64,000 nt of DNA from Mycobacterium sp. (GTDB lineage: Bacteria > Actinomycetota > Actinomycetes > Mycobacteriales > Mycobacteriaceae): NCBI RefSeq assembly GCF_019247635.1, contig NZ_JAFBAR010000104.1, positions 101,777-165,776 on the forward strand. Reading direction: 5' to 3'. Below are positions 18,715 through 27,400 of the stretch, one piece after another. Position numbers and translations under genes: made by a program. Within the stretch, counting starts at the first letter, position 1. Every line of letters starts with the position of its first letter. Under the pieces are notes generated by a model. It saw nothing but the letters and a program-made list of their open reading frames with translations. It searched no databases and was not told the origin of the DNA.

Positions 18715-19683
18715 GTGCAGCGGTGGCGGGGACAGGACGGGATCCCCACGGACTGGGGCAGATGCGTGCTCACCATCGGCGTTTTCGACGGTGTGCACCG
18801 CGGGCATGCCGAACTGATTGCGCACGCTGTCAAGGCCGGACGCGCACGCGACGTGCCGACCGTGCTCATGACGTTCGACCCCCATCCGATGGAGGTGGTC
18901 TATCCCGGCAGTCACCCCGCGCAGTTGACCACACTGACCCGGCGGGCCGAGCTCGTCGAGGAGCTGGGTATTGACGTCTTTCTGGTCATGCCCTTCACCA
19001 CCGAGTTCATGAAGCTCACCCCGGACCGCTACGTCCGCGAACTATTGGTCGAGAACCTGCACGTGGTCGAGGTGGTAGTGGGTGAGAACTTCACCTTCGG
19101 CAAGAAAGCCGGCGGCAATGTCGACACCCTGCGCCAGGCCGGCGAGCGGTTCGGGTTCGCGGTCGAATCGATGTCGCTGCTGTCCGAGCACCACAGCAAC
19201 GAGACGGTGACCTTCTCGTCCACCTACATCCGATCCTGCGTGGACGCCGGTGACATGGTGGCGGCCACCGAGGCACTTGGCCGGCCGCACCGCGTCGAGG
19301 GCGTCGTGGTCCGAGGTCACGGACGCGGCGCCGAGCTCGGCTTCCCGACCGCCAACGTGGCGCCGCCGATGTATTCGGCGATCCCGGCCGACGGCGTGTA
19401 CGCCGCCTGGTTCACCGTGCTCGGGCACGGCCCGACGACCGGCACCGTCACCCCGGGCGAGCGCTACCAGGCCGCCGTGTCCGTCGGCACCAACCCGACC
19501 TTCTCCGGGCGCACCCGCACCGTCGAGGCGTTCGTGCTCGACACCGCCGCCGACTTGTACGGCCAGCACGTCGCGCTGGACTTCGTCGCGCGCATCCGCG
19601 GCCAGAAGAAGTTCGACTCGGCGGGCGAGCTGGTCAAGGCAATCGGCAAGGACACCGACCGGACGCGGGCCGTCCTGAGTTAG
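18715..19683 (+). CDS. ribF: Bifunctional riboflavin kinase/FAD synthetase
   Basis: Converts riboflavin to FMN and then FAD. 322 residues: an N-terminal nucleotidyltransferase (FAD synthetase) domain with GVFDGVHRGHAEL and FSSTYIR, and a C-terminal flavokinase domain with GRGAELGFPTAN, GVYAAW and SVGTNPTF. The GTG at 18715 gives the conserved start VQRWRGQDG and has a -10 hexamer 7 bases before it. Upstream neighbour sirR is divergent; a palindromic element follows the gene. Confidence 0.95.
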   Translation: MQRWRGQDGIPTDWGRCVLTIGVFDGVHRGHAELIAHAVKAGRARDVPTVLMTFDPHPMEVVYPGSHPAQLTTLTRRAELVEELGIDVFLVMPFTTEFMKLTPDRYVRELLVENLHVVEVVVGENFTFGKKAGGNVDTLRQAGERFGFAVESMSLLSEHHSNETVTFSSTYIRSCVDAGDMVAATEALGRPHRVEGVVVRGHGRGAELGFPTANVAPPMYSAIPADGVYAAWFTVLGHGPTTGTVTPGERYQAAVSVGTNPTFSGRTRTVEAFVLDTAADLYGQHVALDFVARIRGQKKFDSAGELVKAIGKDTDRTRAVLS

Positions 19684-19711
19684 CCGAGAGTGGCTTGGTC
19701 GCGGGCGGGTC

Positions 19712-19771
19712 CGCGAGCGTATCCGCACTGCGAAATCCGGCGCGAGTTTTCGCAGCCCGGTTACGCTCGCG
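19712..19771. repeat. Palindromic element, copy 2 (inverted), after ribF
   Basis: The reverse complement of this 60-base stretch matches the element at 17835-17894 at most positions, including CGCGAGCGTAACCGGGCTGC. One arm has a T for A change. It lies 28 bases after the ribF stop and could form its transcription end. Confidence 0.7.
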
Positions 19772-19817
19772 AACCTGGGCGGCGGCGGGACAGGCGATCC
19801 GGTCCGTACACCCCTGC

Positions 19818-19823
19818 TAGACT
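19818..19823 (+). promoter_or_regulatory. -10 element (TAGACT) of rpsO
   Basis: TGCTAGACT includes the extended -10 TGN and the hexamer TAGACT. It would give an rpsO leader of about 90 bases with the purine-rich ATGGAGA site before the GTG at 19918. Confidence 0.45.
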
Positions 19824-19917
19824 TCCCGACGACATCGGCGCGTGCTGCGGTTCGCGGTGGCCGCGCCTTCAAAGAAGTGAAATTCATGATCGCGGACCAA
19901 TTGATGGAGATATTTTC

Positions 19918-20187
19918 GTGGCGCTGACAGCCGAGCAGAAAAAAGAAATCCTGAACCAGTACGGCCTGCATGACACCGATACCGGGTCCCCTGAGGCGCA
20001 GATCGCGCTGCTGACCAAGCGGATCGCGGATCTGACCGAGCACCTCAAGGTGCACAAGCACGACCACCACTCGCGGCGGGGTTTGCTGCTGCTGGTCGGG
20101 CGGCGGCGCCGGCTCATCAAGTACATCTCCCACATCGACGTCGAGCGGTACCGGTCGCTGATCGAACGGCTGGGGCTGCGTCGCTGA
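19918..20187 (+). CDS. rpsO: 30S ribosomal protein S15
   Basis: 89-residue primary 16S rRNA-binding protein of the small subunit platform. The family signature is visible: [25 protein letters not shown] (as consecutive conserved blocks), [20 protein letters not shown] and [13 protein letters not shown]. The start is GTG (product [10 protein letters not shown]). It is followed by gpsI without the lipoprotein gene lppU that I recall between them in M. tuberculosis. Confidence 0.97.
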   Translation: MALTAEQKKEILNQYGLHDTDTGSPEAQIALLTKRIADLTEHLKVHKHDHHSRRGLLLLVGRRRRLIKYISHIDVERYRSLIERLGLRR

Positions 20188-20195
20188 CCGACGGC

Positions 20196-20221
20196 GCTGG
20201 CGGGCCTCGCTGGCGGGCCTC
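20196..20221 (+). repeat. 13-bp tandem duplication after rpsO
   Basis: GCTGGCGGGCCTC occurs twice in direct succession (20196-20208 and 20209-20221), immediately before the probable gpsI promoter. Confidence 0.7.
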
Positions 20222-20534
20222 TTAGTCGCGCGGGTTTGCCCGTGTAGAGTGGGGGCGTTCTGGGCCCGAATCGGCCCAAACAAGTGGTGCGGTTCGCGCA
20301 GATCCGCGTGTACCGTTCCAGCGCGTCACAATGCGTGTCCAAGGAGCACCCGGTCTGCATCGGGCGGTCCTCGGTAGTGGCCGCCGGGCTCCCCGGATCT
20401 GGGGCAGGTCGGCTGCTTCGATCGATGGCCGTAGCCGTATTCAGACTCTGCTTCTCGGTGCTCCCATTGGAGCACCGCCCTTGCGCATGAGCGCGCGAAA
20501 CAGCTGAATACCCAGAGAGGCCGCACGGACTCCT
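20222..20534 (+). promoter_or_regulatory. Promoter and structured 5' leader of gpsI
   Basis: TTAGTC (20222-20227) and TAGAGT (20245-20250), 17 bases apart, form a likely promoter, giving a leader of about 278 bases. The leader holds a 9-base-pair hairpin with a CATT loop: CGGTGCTCC at 20456-20464 pairs with GGAGCACCG at 20469-20477. An upstream copy of GGAGCACC at 20343-20350 could pair with the same strand instead. PNPase leaders are known in other bacteria to be cleaved and autoregulated. No coding sequence is seen here. Confidence 0.5.
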
Positions 20535-22796
20535 ATGTCTGTAGCTGAGATTGAAGAGGGCGTCTTCGAGGCGACCGCCACCATCGACAACGGGAGCTTT
20601 GGCACCCGCACCGTTCGTTTCGAAACCGGCAGGCTGGCCCAGCAGGCCGCCGGCGCCGTCGTCGCCTACCTCGACGACGAGAACATGCTGCTGTCGGCGA
20701 CAACCGCCAGCAAGAGCCCCAAAGAGCACTTCGACTTCTTCCCGCTGACGGTCGACGTCGAGGAGCGGATGTACGCCGCCGGCCGCATCCCCGGCTCGTT
20801 CTTCCGCCGGGAGGGACGGCCGTCCACCGACGCGATCCTGACCTGCCGGCTCATCGACCGCCCGCTGCGCCCGTCGTTCGTCGACGGTCTGCGCAACGAG
20901 ATCCAGGTCGTGGTGACGATCCTGAGCCTGGACCCCAACGACCTCTACGACGTGCTGGCCATCAACGCCGCGTCGGCCTCCACCCAGCTGGGCGGCCTGC
21001 CGTTCTCCGGCCCCATCGGGGGCGTGCGGGTCGCGCTCATCGACGGCACCTGGATCGCTTTCCCCACGGTGGAGCAGCTTGAGCGCGCCGTGTTCGACAT
21101 GGTGGTGGCCGGCCGGATAGTCGACGATGATGTGGCCATCATGATGGTCGAGGCCGAGGCCACCGATCACGTGATCGCGCTCATCGACGGCGGCGCCCAG
21201 GCGCCCACGGAAAGCGTGGTGGCCGAGGGACTGGAGGCGGCCAAGCCCTTCATCTCCGCGCTGTGCACCGCCCAGCAGGAGCTCGTCGACGCTGCTGGAA
21301 AATCCGGTAAGCCGGCAGCTGACTTCCCGACGTTCCCCGACTACGGCGAGGACGTGTACTACTCGGTGTCCTCGGTGGCCACCGACGAGCTGGCTGCCGC
21401 GCTGACCATCGGCGGCAAGGCCGAGCGCGACCAGCGCACCGACGAAATCAAGAGCCAGGTCCTAGAGCGGCTCGCCGACACCTATGCGGGCCGGGAGAAG
21501 GAGGTCAGCGCCGCGTTCCGTTCGCTGACCAAGAAGCTGGTCCGGCAGCGCATCCTGACCGACCATTTCCGCATCGACGGCCGTGGCATCACCGACATCC
21601 GCGCGTTGTCCGCCGAGGTCGCGGTGGTTCCCCGGGCTCACGGCAGCGCGCTGTTCGAACGCGGCGAAACCCAGATCCTCGGGGTCACCACCCTCGACAT
21701 GGTCAAGATGGCCCAGCAGATCGACTCGTTGGGGCCCGAGACGTCGAAGCGGTACATGCACCACTACAACTTCCCGCCGTTCTCCACCGGCGAGACCGGA
21801 CGGGTCGGCTCACCCAAGCGGCGTGAGATCGGGCACGGCGCGCTGGCCGAGCGGGCCCTGGTGCCCGTGTTACCCGGCGTCGAGGAATTCCCGTACGCCA
21901 TCCGCCAGGTGTCCGAGGCGCTGGGCTCCAACGGCTCGACGTCGATGGGCTCGGTGTGCGCGTCCACGCTGGCGCTGCTCAACGCCGGGGTGCCGCTCAA
22001 GGCGCCGGTGGCCGGCATCGCGATGGGCCTGGTCTCCGACGATGTAGAGGTTGACGGCGGGGGTACCGAGCGCCGTTTTGTCACCCTGACCGACATCTTG
22101 GGCGCCGAAGACGCGTTCGGCGACATGGACTTCAAGGTCGCCGGCACCAAGGACTTCGTCACCGCGCTGCAGCTGGACACCAAGCTCGACGGGATCCCGT
22201 CGAAGGTCCTGGCAGGTGCTCTCGCGCAGGCCAAGGACGCCCGCCTGACCATCCTCGAAGTCATGGCCGAGGCCATCGACGCCCCCGACGAGATGAGCCC
22301 CTACGCCCCGCGGGTGACCACCATCAAGGTGCCGGTGGACAAGATCGGCGAGGTCATCGGTCCCAAGGGGAAGGTCATCAACGCCATCACCGAGGAGACC
22401 GGCGCGCAGATCTCGATCGAGGACGACGGCACCGTGTTCGTCGGCGCCACCGACGGGCCGTCCGCGCAGGCCGCGATCGACAAGATCAACGCGATCGCCA
22501 ACCCGCAGCTGCCGACGGCGGGCGAACGGTTCCTCGGAACTGTGGTCAAGACAACCGATTTCGGTGCGTTCGTGTCGCTGCTGCCCGGTCGCGACGGTCT
22601 GGTGCACATCTCCAAACTCGGCCGGGGCAAGCGCATCGCGAAGGTCGAAGACGTCGTCCACGTCGGCGACAAGCTGCGCGTGGAAATCGCCGATATCGAC
22701 AAGCGGGGCAAGATCTCCCTGGTTTTGGTGGACGAAGAGGACGGCGCGAACTCAGCGGTCGCCGCTCCCGCCGCACCTGCCGATGCCACCAGCTGA
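20535..22796 (+). CDS. gpsI: Polynucleotide phosphorylase (guanosine pentaphosphate synthetase I)
   Basis: 3'-5' phosphorolytic exoribonuclease of 753 residues. Two RNase PH domains are visible, the first with [20 protein letters not shown] and [19 protein letters not shown], the second with [18 protein letters not shown] domain ([20 protein letters not shown]) and a C-terminal S1 domain ([26 protein letters not shown]) follow. The ATG at 20535 follows a long leader, and the end overlaps pepR by 14 bases. Confidence 0.96.
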   Translation: MSVAEIEEGVFEATATIDNGSFGTRTVRFETGRLAQQAAGAVVAYLDDENMLLSATTASKSPKEHFDFFPLTVDVEERMYAAGRIPGSFFRREGRPSTDAILTCRLIDRPLRPSFVDGLRNEIQVVVTILSLDPNDLYDVLAINAASASTQLGGLPFSGPIGGVRVALIDGTWIAFPTVEQLERAVFDMVVAGRIVDDDVAIMMVEAEATDHVIALIDGGAQAPTESVVAEGLEAAKPFISALCTAQQELVDAAGKSGKPAADFPTFPDYGEDVYYSVSSVATDELAAALTIGGKAERDQRTDEIKSQVLERLADTYAGREKEVSAAFRSLTKKLVRQRILTDHFRIDGRGITDIRALSAEVAVVPRAHGSALFERGETQILGVTTLDMVKMAQQIDSLGPETSKRYMHHYNFPPFSTGETGRVGSPKRREIGHGALAERALVPVLPGVEEFPYAIRQVSEALGSNGSTSMGSVCASTLALLNAGVPLKAPVAGIAMGLVSDDVEVDGGGTERRFVTLTDILGAEDAFGDMDFKVAGTKDFVTALQLDTKLDGIPSKVLAGALAQAKDARLTILEVMAEAIDAPDEMSPYAPRVTTIKVPVDKIGEVIGPKGKVINAITEETGAQISIEDDGTVFVGATDGPSAQAAIDKINAIANPQLPTAGERFLGTVVKTTDFGAFVSLLPGRDGLVHISKLGRGKRIAKVEDVVHVGDKLRVEIADIDKRGKISLVLVDEEDGANSAVAAPAAPADATS

Positions 22797-24108
22797 TCCA
22801 GGCCCAGCAGCTGATCCTGGTGCGGCTGCAGCACTGCGCCGCACCACTTTGCCGGGTGGCCTGCGTGTGGTCACCGAATACCTGCCGGCGGTGCGCTCCG
22901 CCTCGGTCGGGGTCTGGGTCGGCGTCGGATCGCGCGACGAAGGCGCCACGGTGGCCGGCGCCGCGCACTTCCTCGAGCATCTGCTGTTCAAGTCGACCCC
23001 GACCCGCACCGCGGTGGATATCGCGCAGGCGATGGACGCCGTCGGCGGGGAGCTGAACGCGTTCACCGCCAAGGAGCACACCTGCTACTACGCGCACGTA
23101 CTCGACAGCGACCTGGCACTGGCCGTCGACCTGGTCGCCGACGTGGTGCTCAACGGTCGCTGCGCCGCCGACGACGTCGAACTGGAGCGCGACGTGGTCC
23201 TCGAGGAGATCGCGATGCGCGACGACGACCCCGAGGACGCGCTGGCCGACATGTTCCTGACGGCGCTGTTCGGTGACCATCCGGTGGGACGTCCGGTGAT
23301 CGGCAGTACGCAGTCGGTGTCCGCGATGACGCGAGCCCAGCTGCATTCGTTTCACGTCCGGCGCTACACGCCGGAGCGGATGGTCGTCGCGGTGGCCGGC
23401 AATGTCGACCACGACGAGGTGATCGCGTTGGTGCGCGAACACTTCCGGTCGCGGTTGGTCCGCGGGCGGCGGCCGGTTGCGCCCCGCAAGGGCGCGGGCA
23501 GGGTGACCGGCCACCCCGGGCTGCTGCTCGGCAACCGCGACGCCGAGCAGATCCACGTGTCGTTGGGCGTGCGCACGCCCGGGCGCGGCTGGGAGCATCG
23601 CTGGGCGCTGTCGGTGTTGCACACCGCGCTGGGCGGCGGACTGAGTTCGCGGCTGTTCCAAGAGGTGCGCGAGGCCCGCGGGTTGGCCTATTCGGTCTAC
23701 TCCGCACTGGATATCTTCGCCGACAGCGGTGCGCTCTCGGTGTATGCGGCGTGCCTGCCCGAACGCTTTGCCGAGGTCATGCGAGTGACCTGCGACGTGC
23801 TCGGTGCCGTGGCGCGCGACGGCATCACCGAGTCGGAATGCCGCATCGCGAAGGGCTCGATGCGGGGTGGGCTGGTGCTCGGCTTGGAGGACTCGAGCTC
23901 ACGGATGAGCCGCCTGGGTCGAAGTGAACTAAATTACGGTGAACACCGCAGCATCGAGCACACCTTGGAGCAGATCGAGCGGGTCACGGTCGACCAGGTC
24001 AACGCGGTGGCCCGCCGGCTGCTGAGCAAACCGTTCGGTGCCGCGGTTCTGGGTCCCTTTACCTCGAAACGGTCGCTGCCACAACAACTTCGGGCGATGG
24101 TAGGGTAG
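22783..24108 (+). CDS. pepR: M16 family zinc metallopeptidase PepR
   Basis: Insulinase-family peptidase of 441 residues. The inverted zinc motif HxxEH is present as His62-Phe-Leu-Glu65-His66, with the downstream glutamate in [10 protein letters not shown]. The second M16 domain follows ([21 protein letters not shown]). I chose the ATG at 22783, within the last bases of gpsI, giving [10 protein letters not shown]; the longer open frame upstream is an out-of-frame shadow of gpsI. gpsI-pepR linkage is common in bacteria. Confidence 0.93.
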   Translation: MPPADPGPAADPGAAAALRRTTLPGGLRVVTEYLPAVRSASVGVWVGVGSRDEGATVAGAAHFLEHLLFKSTPTRTAVDIAQAMDAVGGELNAFTAKEHTCYYAHVLDSDLALAVDLVADVVLNGRCAADDVELERDVVLEEIAMRDDDPEDALADMFLTALFGDHPVGRPVIGSTQSVSAMTRAQLHSFHVRRYTPERMVVAVAGNVDHDEVIALVREHFRSRLVRGRRPVAPRKGAGRVTGHPGLLLGNRDAEQIHVSLGVRTPGRGWEHRWALSVLHTALGGGLSSRLFQEVREARGLAYSVYSALDIFADSGALSVYAACLPERFAEVMRVTCDVLGAVARDGITESECRIAKGSMRGGLVLGLEDSSSRMSRLGRSELNYGEHRSIEHTLEQIERVTVDQVNAVARRLLSKPFGAAVLGPFTSKRSLPQQLRAMVG

Positions 24109-24169
24109 CCTCAAATGTCCGCCTCCTCACTCGCGCCGTGCCGGCGCTCGCCGTCGGCGAACTAGCCCG

Positions 24170-25204
24170 ATGGTATTGGGCTTCTGGGACCTCATGGTGC
24201 CGATCGTCGGCGCGCCCATGGCCGGTGGCCCGAGCACCCCGGCGCTGGCGGCGGGGGTGTCGAACGCGGGCGGGCTGGGTTTCGTTGCCGGCGGCTACAT
24301 CGGCGCCGAGCAGTTCGCCACCGACATCGCCGCGGCGCGTGCCGCCACCACCGGCCCGATCGGTGTCAATCTGCTTGTGCCCCAACCCAGTGTCGCCGAC
24401 TGGACGCAGTTGGACTACTACGCCGAAGAGCTCGAAGAGATCGCCGACCACTACCACGTCGAGATCGGCCGGCTCGACTACGACTACAACGACGAGTGGG
24501 AGCGCAAGCTCGAGGTGGTTTCCGATGTGCGGCCCGAGATGGTGTCATTCACCTTTGGGACGCCGGCACCGGACATCGTCCGCCGCTTCAGCGCGCTGGG
24601 CCTTTTGGTGTCGGTCACGGTGACGTCGGCCTACGAGGCCGGGGTGGCCATCGCCGCGGGCGCGGACAACCTGGTGGTCCAGGGGCCGGATGCCGGCGGT
24701 CACCGGGGCACCTTCGCCCCGGACATGGAACCCGGCAGCGAAACGCTGCACGACCTCCTGGGTCGGATCGCGCACGCGCACCGCGACATCCCGCTCATCG
24801 CAGCGGGTGGGCTGGGCACCGCCGAAGACGTCGCCGCCGCGCTGGACAGGGGAGCGGTGGCCGCGCAGGTCGGCACCGCGCTGCTGCTGGCCGACGAAGC
24901 CGGCACCAATCCCGTGCACCGTGCCGCGCTGAAGCTCCCGGAGTTCTCCGACTGCCTGGTCAGCCGGGCCTTCTCGGGTCGGTATGCGCGCGGTCTGGCC
25001 AACAACTTCACGCGACTCCTCGATCACGTCGCGCCGCTGGGCTATCCCGAGGTCAATCAGATGACCGAACCGATTCGAGCGGCGGCGGTCGACGCCGACG
25101 ATCCACACGGCACCAATTTGTGGGCGGGAACGGCGTATCGCAAGGCCATGCCCGGGCCGGTGGCCGAGATCGTTGCCAGCCTCAACCCGGGTGTGCACCC
25201 CTGA
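24170..25204 (+). CDS. Nitronate monooxygenase-like FMN oxidoreductase
   Basis: 344-residue TIM-barrel flavoprotein of the nitronate monooxygenase/2-nitropropane dioxygenase class (Rv2781c-like). It begins with MVPIVGAPMAGGPSTPALAAGVSN-type blocks and has the diagnostic QGPDAGGHRG loop, IAAGGLGTAEDVAAAL and QVGTALLLADEAG. It probably detoxifies nitronates such as propionate 3-nitronate with FMN and oxygen. Its stop lies 3 bases from the stop of convergent ald. Confidence 0.88.
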   Translation: MVLGFWDLMVPIVGAPMAGGPSTPALAAGVSNAGGLGFVAGGYIGAEQFATDIAAARAATTGPIGVNLLVPQPSVADWTQLDYYAEELEEIADHYHVEIGRLDYDYNDEWERKLEVVSDVRPEMVSFTFGTPAPDIVRRFSALGLLVSVTVTSAYEAGVAIAAGADNLVVQGPDAGGHRGTFAPDMEPGSETLHDLLGRIAHAHRDIPLIAAGGLGTAEDVAAALDRGAVAAQVGTALLLADEAGTNPVHRAALKLPEFSDCLVSRAFSGRYARGLANNFTRLLDHVAPLGYPEVNQMTEPIRAAAVDADDPHGTNLWAGTAYRKAMPGPVAEIVASLNPGVHP

Positions 25205-25207
25205 ACG

Positions 25208-26323
25208 TCAGGTCAGCACGCTCGCCGGCGCGGTAAACGGCAAACCCAGGTCGCTGGCCACCTGTTCGCATAGCAGCGTGCCGTCGTGTGTCGAAAGGCC
25301 CTTGGCCAGTGCAGGATCCGATCGGCAGGCCGCCCGCCAACCCTGGTCGGCGAGCTTGAGTACGTACGGCATCGTCGCGTTGGTCAGTGCATAGGTCGAC
25401 GTCCTGGGAACCGCGCTGGGCATGTTGGCTACGCAGTAGAACAACGCGTCGTGCACGGGAAAGGTGGGGTCGTCGTGGGTGGTAGGCCGGGAGTCTTCGA
25501 AGCACCCACCCTGGTCGATGGCGATGTCGACCAGCACCGCGCCCGGCTTCATGTGTGCGACAAGTGAATTCGATATCAACCGAGGTGCCCTGGCACCCGG
25601 CACCAGGACGGCTCCGATCACCAGGTCGGCCCGCTTGACCGCACCCTCGAGCTCGTAGGCCGACGAATAGCGGGTGCCGACCGTGCCCCTGAATTCGGAG
25701 TCGAGTTCGCGAAGCTTGTTGACGTTGACGTCGAAAACCATGACGTCGGCACCCATGCCGGAGGCGACGCGGGCTGCGTTGTACCCGGCGGTGCCGCCGC
25801 CGATCACCACCACGTCGGCCGCCTTCACTCCGGGGACCCCACCCATCAGCACCCCGCGTCCGCCGTGCGTCCGCATCAGGTGATAGGCGCCCACCTGGGC
25901 GGAGAGCCGCCCGGCGACTTCGCTCATGGGGGCCAGCAAGGGTAGCGTGCCGTCGGCGTGTTGGACGGTCTCGTAGGCGATTGCCGTTGCACCGGAAGCC
26001 AATAGCGCGTCGGCGCAGGCACGCGAGGCGGCCAGATGGAGATAGGTGAACAGGATTTGGCCGTGGCGCAGCAGCGAATATTCGCCCACCAGCGGTTCTT
26101 TGACCTTCAGCAGCAGGTCCGCTGCGGTCCATACCTGGTCTGCGGTGTCGATCAGCTGGGCGCCCGCGGCCTTGAAGTCGCTGTCGGTGATCGCCGAGCC
26201 CACTCCGGCGCCGGCCTGGACGAGCACCTCGTGGCCCCGCCGGGTCAGTTCGGCAACGCCGGCCGGGGTGAGGGCGACCCGAAATTCGTTGTTTTTGGTC
26301 TCGGTGGGAATGCCGACTCGCAT
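25208..26323 (-). CDS. ald: L-alanine dehydrogenase
   Basis: NAD-dependent reversible conversion of L-alanine and pyruvate plus ammonia; in mycobacteria also used for glyoxylate amination under low oxygen. 371 residues, the length known for M. tuberculosis Ald. Features: MRVGIPTETKNNEFRVALTP at the N-terminus, the VVIGGGTAGYNAARVASGMGA NAD-binding blocks and the C-terminal TSTYALTNATMPYVL. The ATG at 26323 was chosen over an upstream frame start. It is divergent from aldR. Confidence 0.96.
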   Translation of the reverse strand: MRVGIPTETKNNEFRVALTPAGVAELTRRGHEVLVQAGAGVGSAITDSDFKAAGAQLIDTADQVWTAADLLLKVKEPLVGEYSLLRHGQILFTYLHLAASRACADALLASGATAIAYETVQHADGTLPLLAPMSEVAGRLSAQVGAYHLMRTHGGRGVLMGGVPGVKAADVVVIGGGTAGYNAARVASGMGADVMVFDVNVNKLRELDSEFRGTVGTRYSSAYELEGAVKRADLVIGAVLVPGARAPRLISNSLVAHMKPGAVLVDIAIDQGGCFEDSRPTTHDDPTFPVHDALFYCVANMPSAVPRTSTYALTNATMPYVLKLADQGWRAACRSDPALAKGLSTHDGTLLCEQVASDLGLPFTAPASVLT

Positions 26324-26391
26324 GCCCTCAAGTGTGAAGAAAGCTCGAACAGGGAGCAAAGAGGCTGACGATAATTCTGTACATTCGTAAC
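26324..26391. promoter_or_regulatory. Divergent ald/aldR control region
   Basis: 68 bases between the two start codons. On the plus strand TACATT (26380-26385) ends 6 bases before the aldR ATG, suggesting a leaderless aldR mRNA. On the minus strand a TATCGT hexamer and a GAGGG site precede ald. AldR is known to bind this region in M. tuberculosis; I could not place individual operators by eye. Confidence 0.5.
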
Positions 26392-26907
26392 ATGACTGAA
26401 AAGTCAACGGGACACACGGCTGCGGTCCGGGATGTGCCGAAGGATGTTCGGGCTAGCGACCTGGATGTCGTCGACCGCAAAATCCTGAGCCTGCTGCACG
26501 CCGACGCGCGGATCACCAACAATGCGCTCGCCGACGCGGTGGGCATCGCTGCGTCGACCTGCCACGGGCGTGTCAGGCGGTTGGTGGACGTGGGAGTGAT
26601 CCGCGGCTTTTACACCGACATCGACCCGGTGGCGGTGGGACTGCCGCTACAGGCGATGATCTCGGTCACCTTGCAATCCAACGCGCGCGGCAAGATTCGC
26701 AGCTTCATCCAGCAGATCCGCCGCAGGCGCCAGGTGATGGACGTCTATTTTCTTGCCGGCGCCGACGATTTCATCCTGCACGTCGCCGCGCGCGACACCG
26801 AGGATCTGCGGTCGTTCGTGGTCGAGAACCTCAATGCCGACGCCGATGTCGCGGGCACCCAGACCTCACTGATCTTCGAACATCTGCGCGGCAACGCACC
26901 TATCTAG
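26392..26907 (+). CDS. aldR: Lrp/AsnC-family regulator AldR
   Basis: 171-residue feast/famine regulator of the neighbouring ald gene. The N-terminal helix-turn-helix (ITNNALADAVGIAASTCHGRVRRL, in blocks about residues 42-65) is followed by an amino-acid-binding RAM domain (YFLAGADDFILHVAARDTEDL). Divergent placement next to ald and homology to Rv2779c support the name. Confidence 0.92.
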   Translation: MTEKSTGHTAAVRDVPKDVRASDLDVVDRKILSLLHADARITNNALADAVGIAASTCHGRVRRLVDVGVIRGFYTDIDPVAVGLPLQAMISVTLQSNARGKIRSFIQQIRRRRQVMDVYFLAGADDFILHVAARDTEDLRSFVVENLNADADVAGTQTSLIFEHLRGNAPI

Positions 26908-26910
26908 TTC

Positions 26911-26916
26911 TATGAT
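26911..26916 (+). promoter_or_regulatory. -10 element (TATGAT) of the SRPBCC gene
   Basis: TATGAT ends 6 bases before the ATG at 26923, another leaderless-type start. It means the SRPBCC gene need not depend on aldR transcription although only 15 bases separate them. Confidence 0.5.
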
Positions 26917-26922
26917 CGGCGC

Positions 26923-27396
26923 ATGACAACGTTGTCCGCCGGCCCTTCGGCTTCGGCGAGCGTGCGCATCGGCGCCCCTCCCGAGGTGGTGTACCAGCTG
27001 ATCACCGACCTGCCGACGCTGGCCTCGCTGGCCGAGGAGGCCTTCGCGATGGAGCTCCGCAAAGGTAAGTCCGTCTGCAAAGGGGCGGTGTTCGTCGGTC
27101 ATAACAAAAACGGTGACCAGGGCTGGACCACCCAGTGCCGGGTGACCGACGCCGAACCCGGCCGGCGCTTCGCCTTCAATGTTCGGTATGCCTTGCTGCC
27201 GGTCTCGCGTTGGCAGTACGACATTGTCGCCGCCGACGGTGGTTGCCACGTCACCGAGAGCACCTGGGACCGCCGGCCAGGCTGGTTCCGTAAGCTCGCC
27301 GGCTGGAGCACCGGAGTCCCGGATCGGGCTGCGGCCAACGCCAAGCACATTCAGCTCACCCTGGAGCGCCTCAAGCACCGCGCGGAAGGCGGATAG
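26923..27396 (+). CDS. SRPBCC (polyketide cyclase/START-like) family protein
   Basis: 157-residue soluble hydrophobic-ligand-binding fold: N-terminal strand (SASVRIGAPPEVVYQLITD), the GDQGWTTQCRVTDAEPGRRFAF sheet region in blocks, and the long C-terminal helix (AAANAKHIQLTLERLKHRAE). It is Rv2778c-like by position. Members bind or carry lipids and aromatic ligands; the role here is unknown. It stands 4 bases before the flavin monooxygenase gene. Confidence 0.8.
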   Translation: MTTLSAGPSASASVRIGAPPEVVYQLITDLPTLASLAEEAFAMELRKGKSVCKGAVFVGHNKNGDQGWTTQCRVTDAEPGRRFAFNVRYALLPVSRWQYDIVAADGGCHVTESTWDRRPGWFRKLAGWSTGVPDRAAANAKHIQLTLERLKHRAEGG

Positions 27397-27400
27397 ACCG

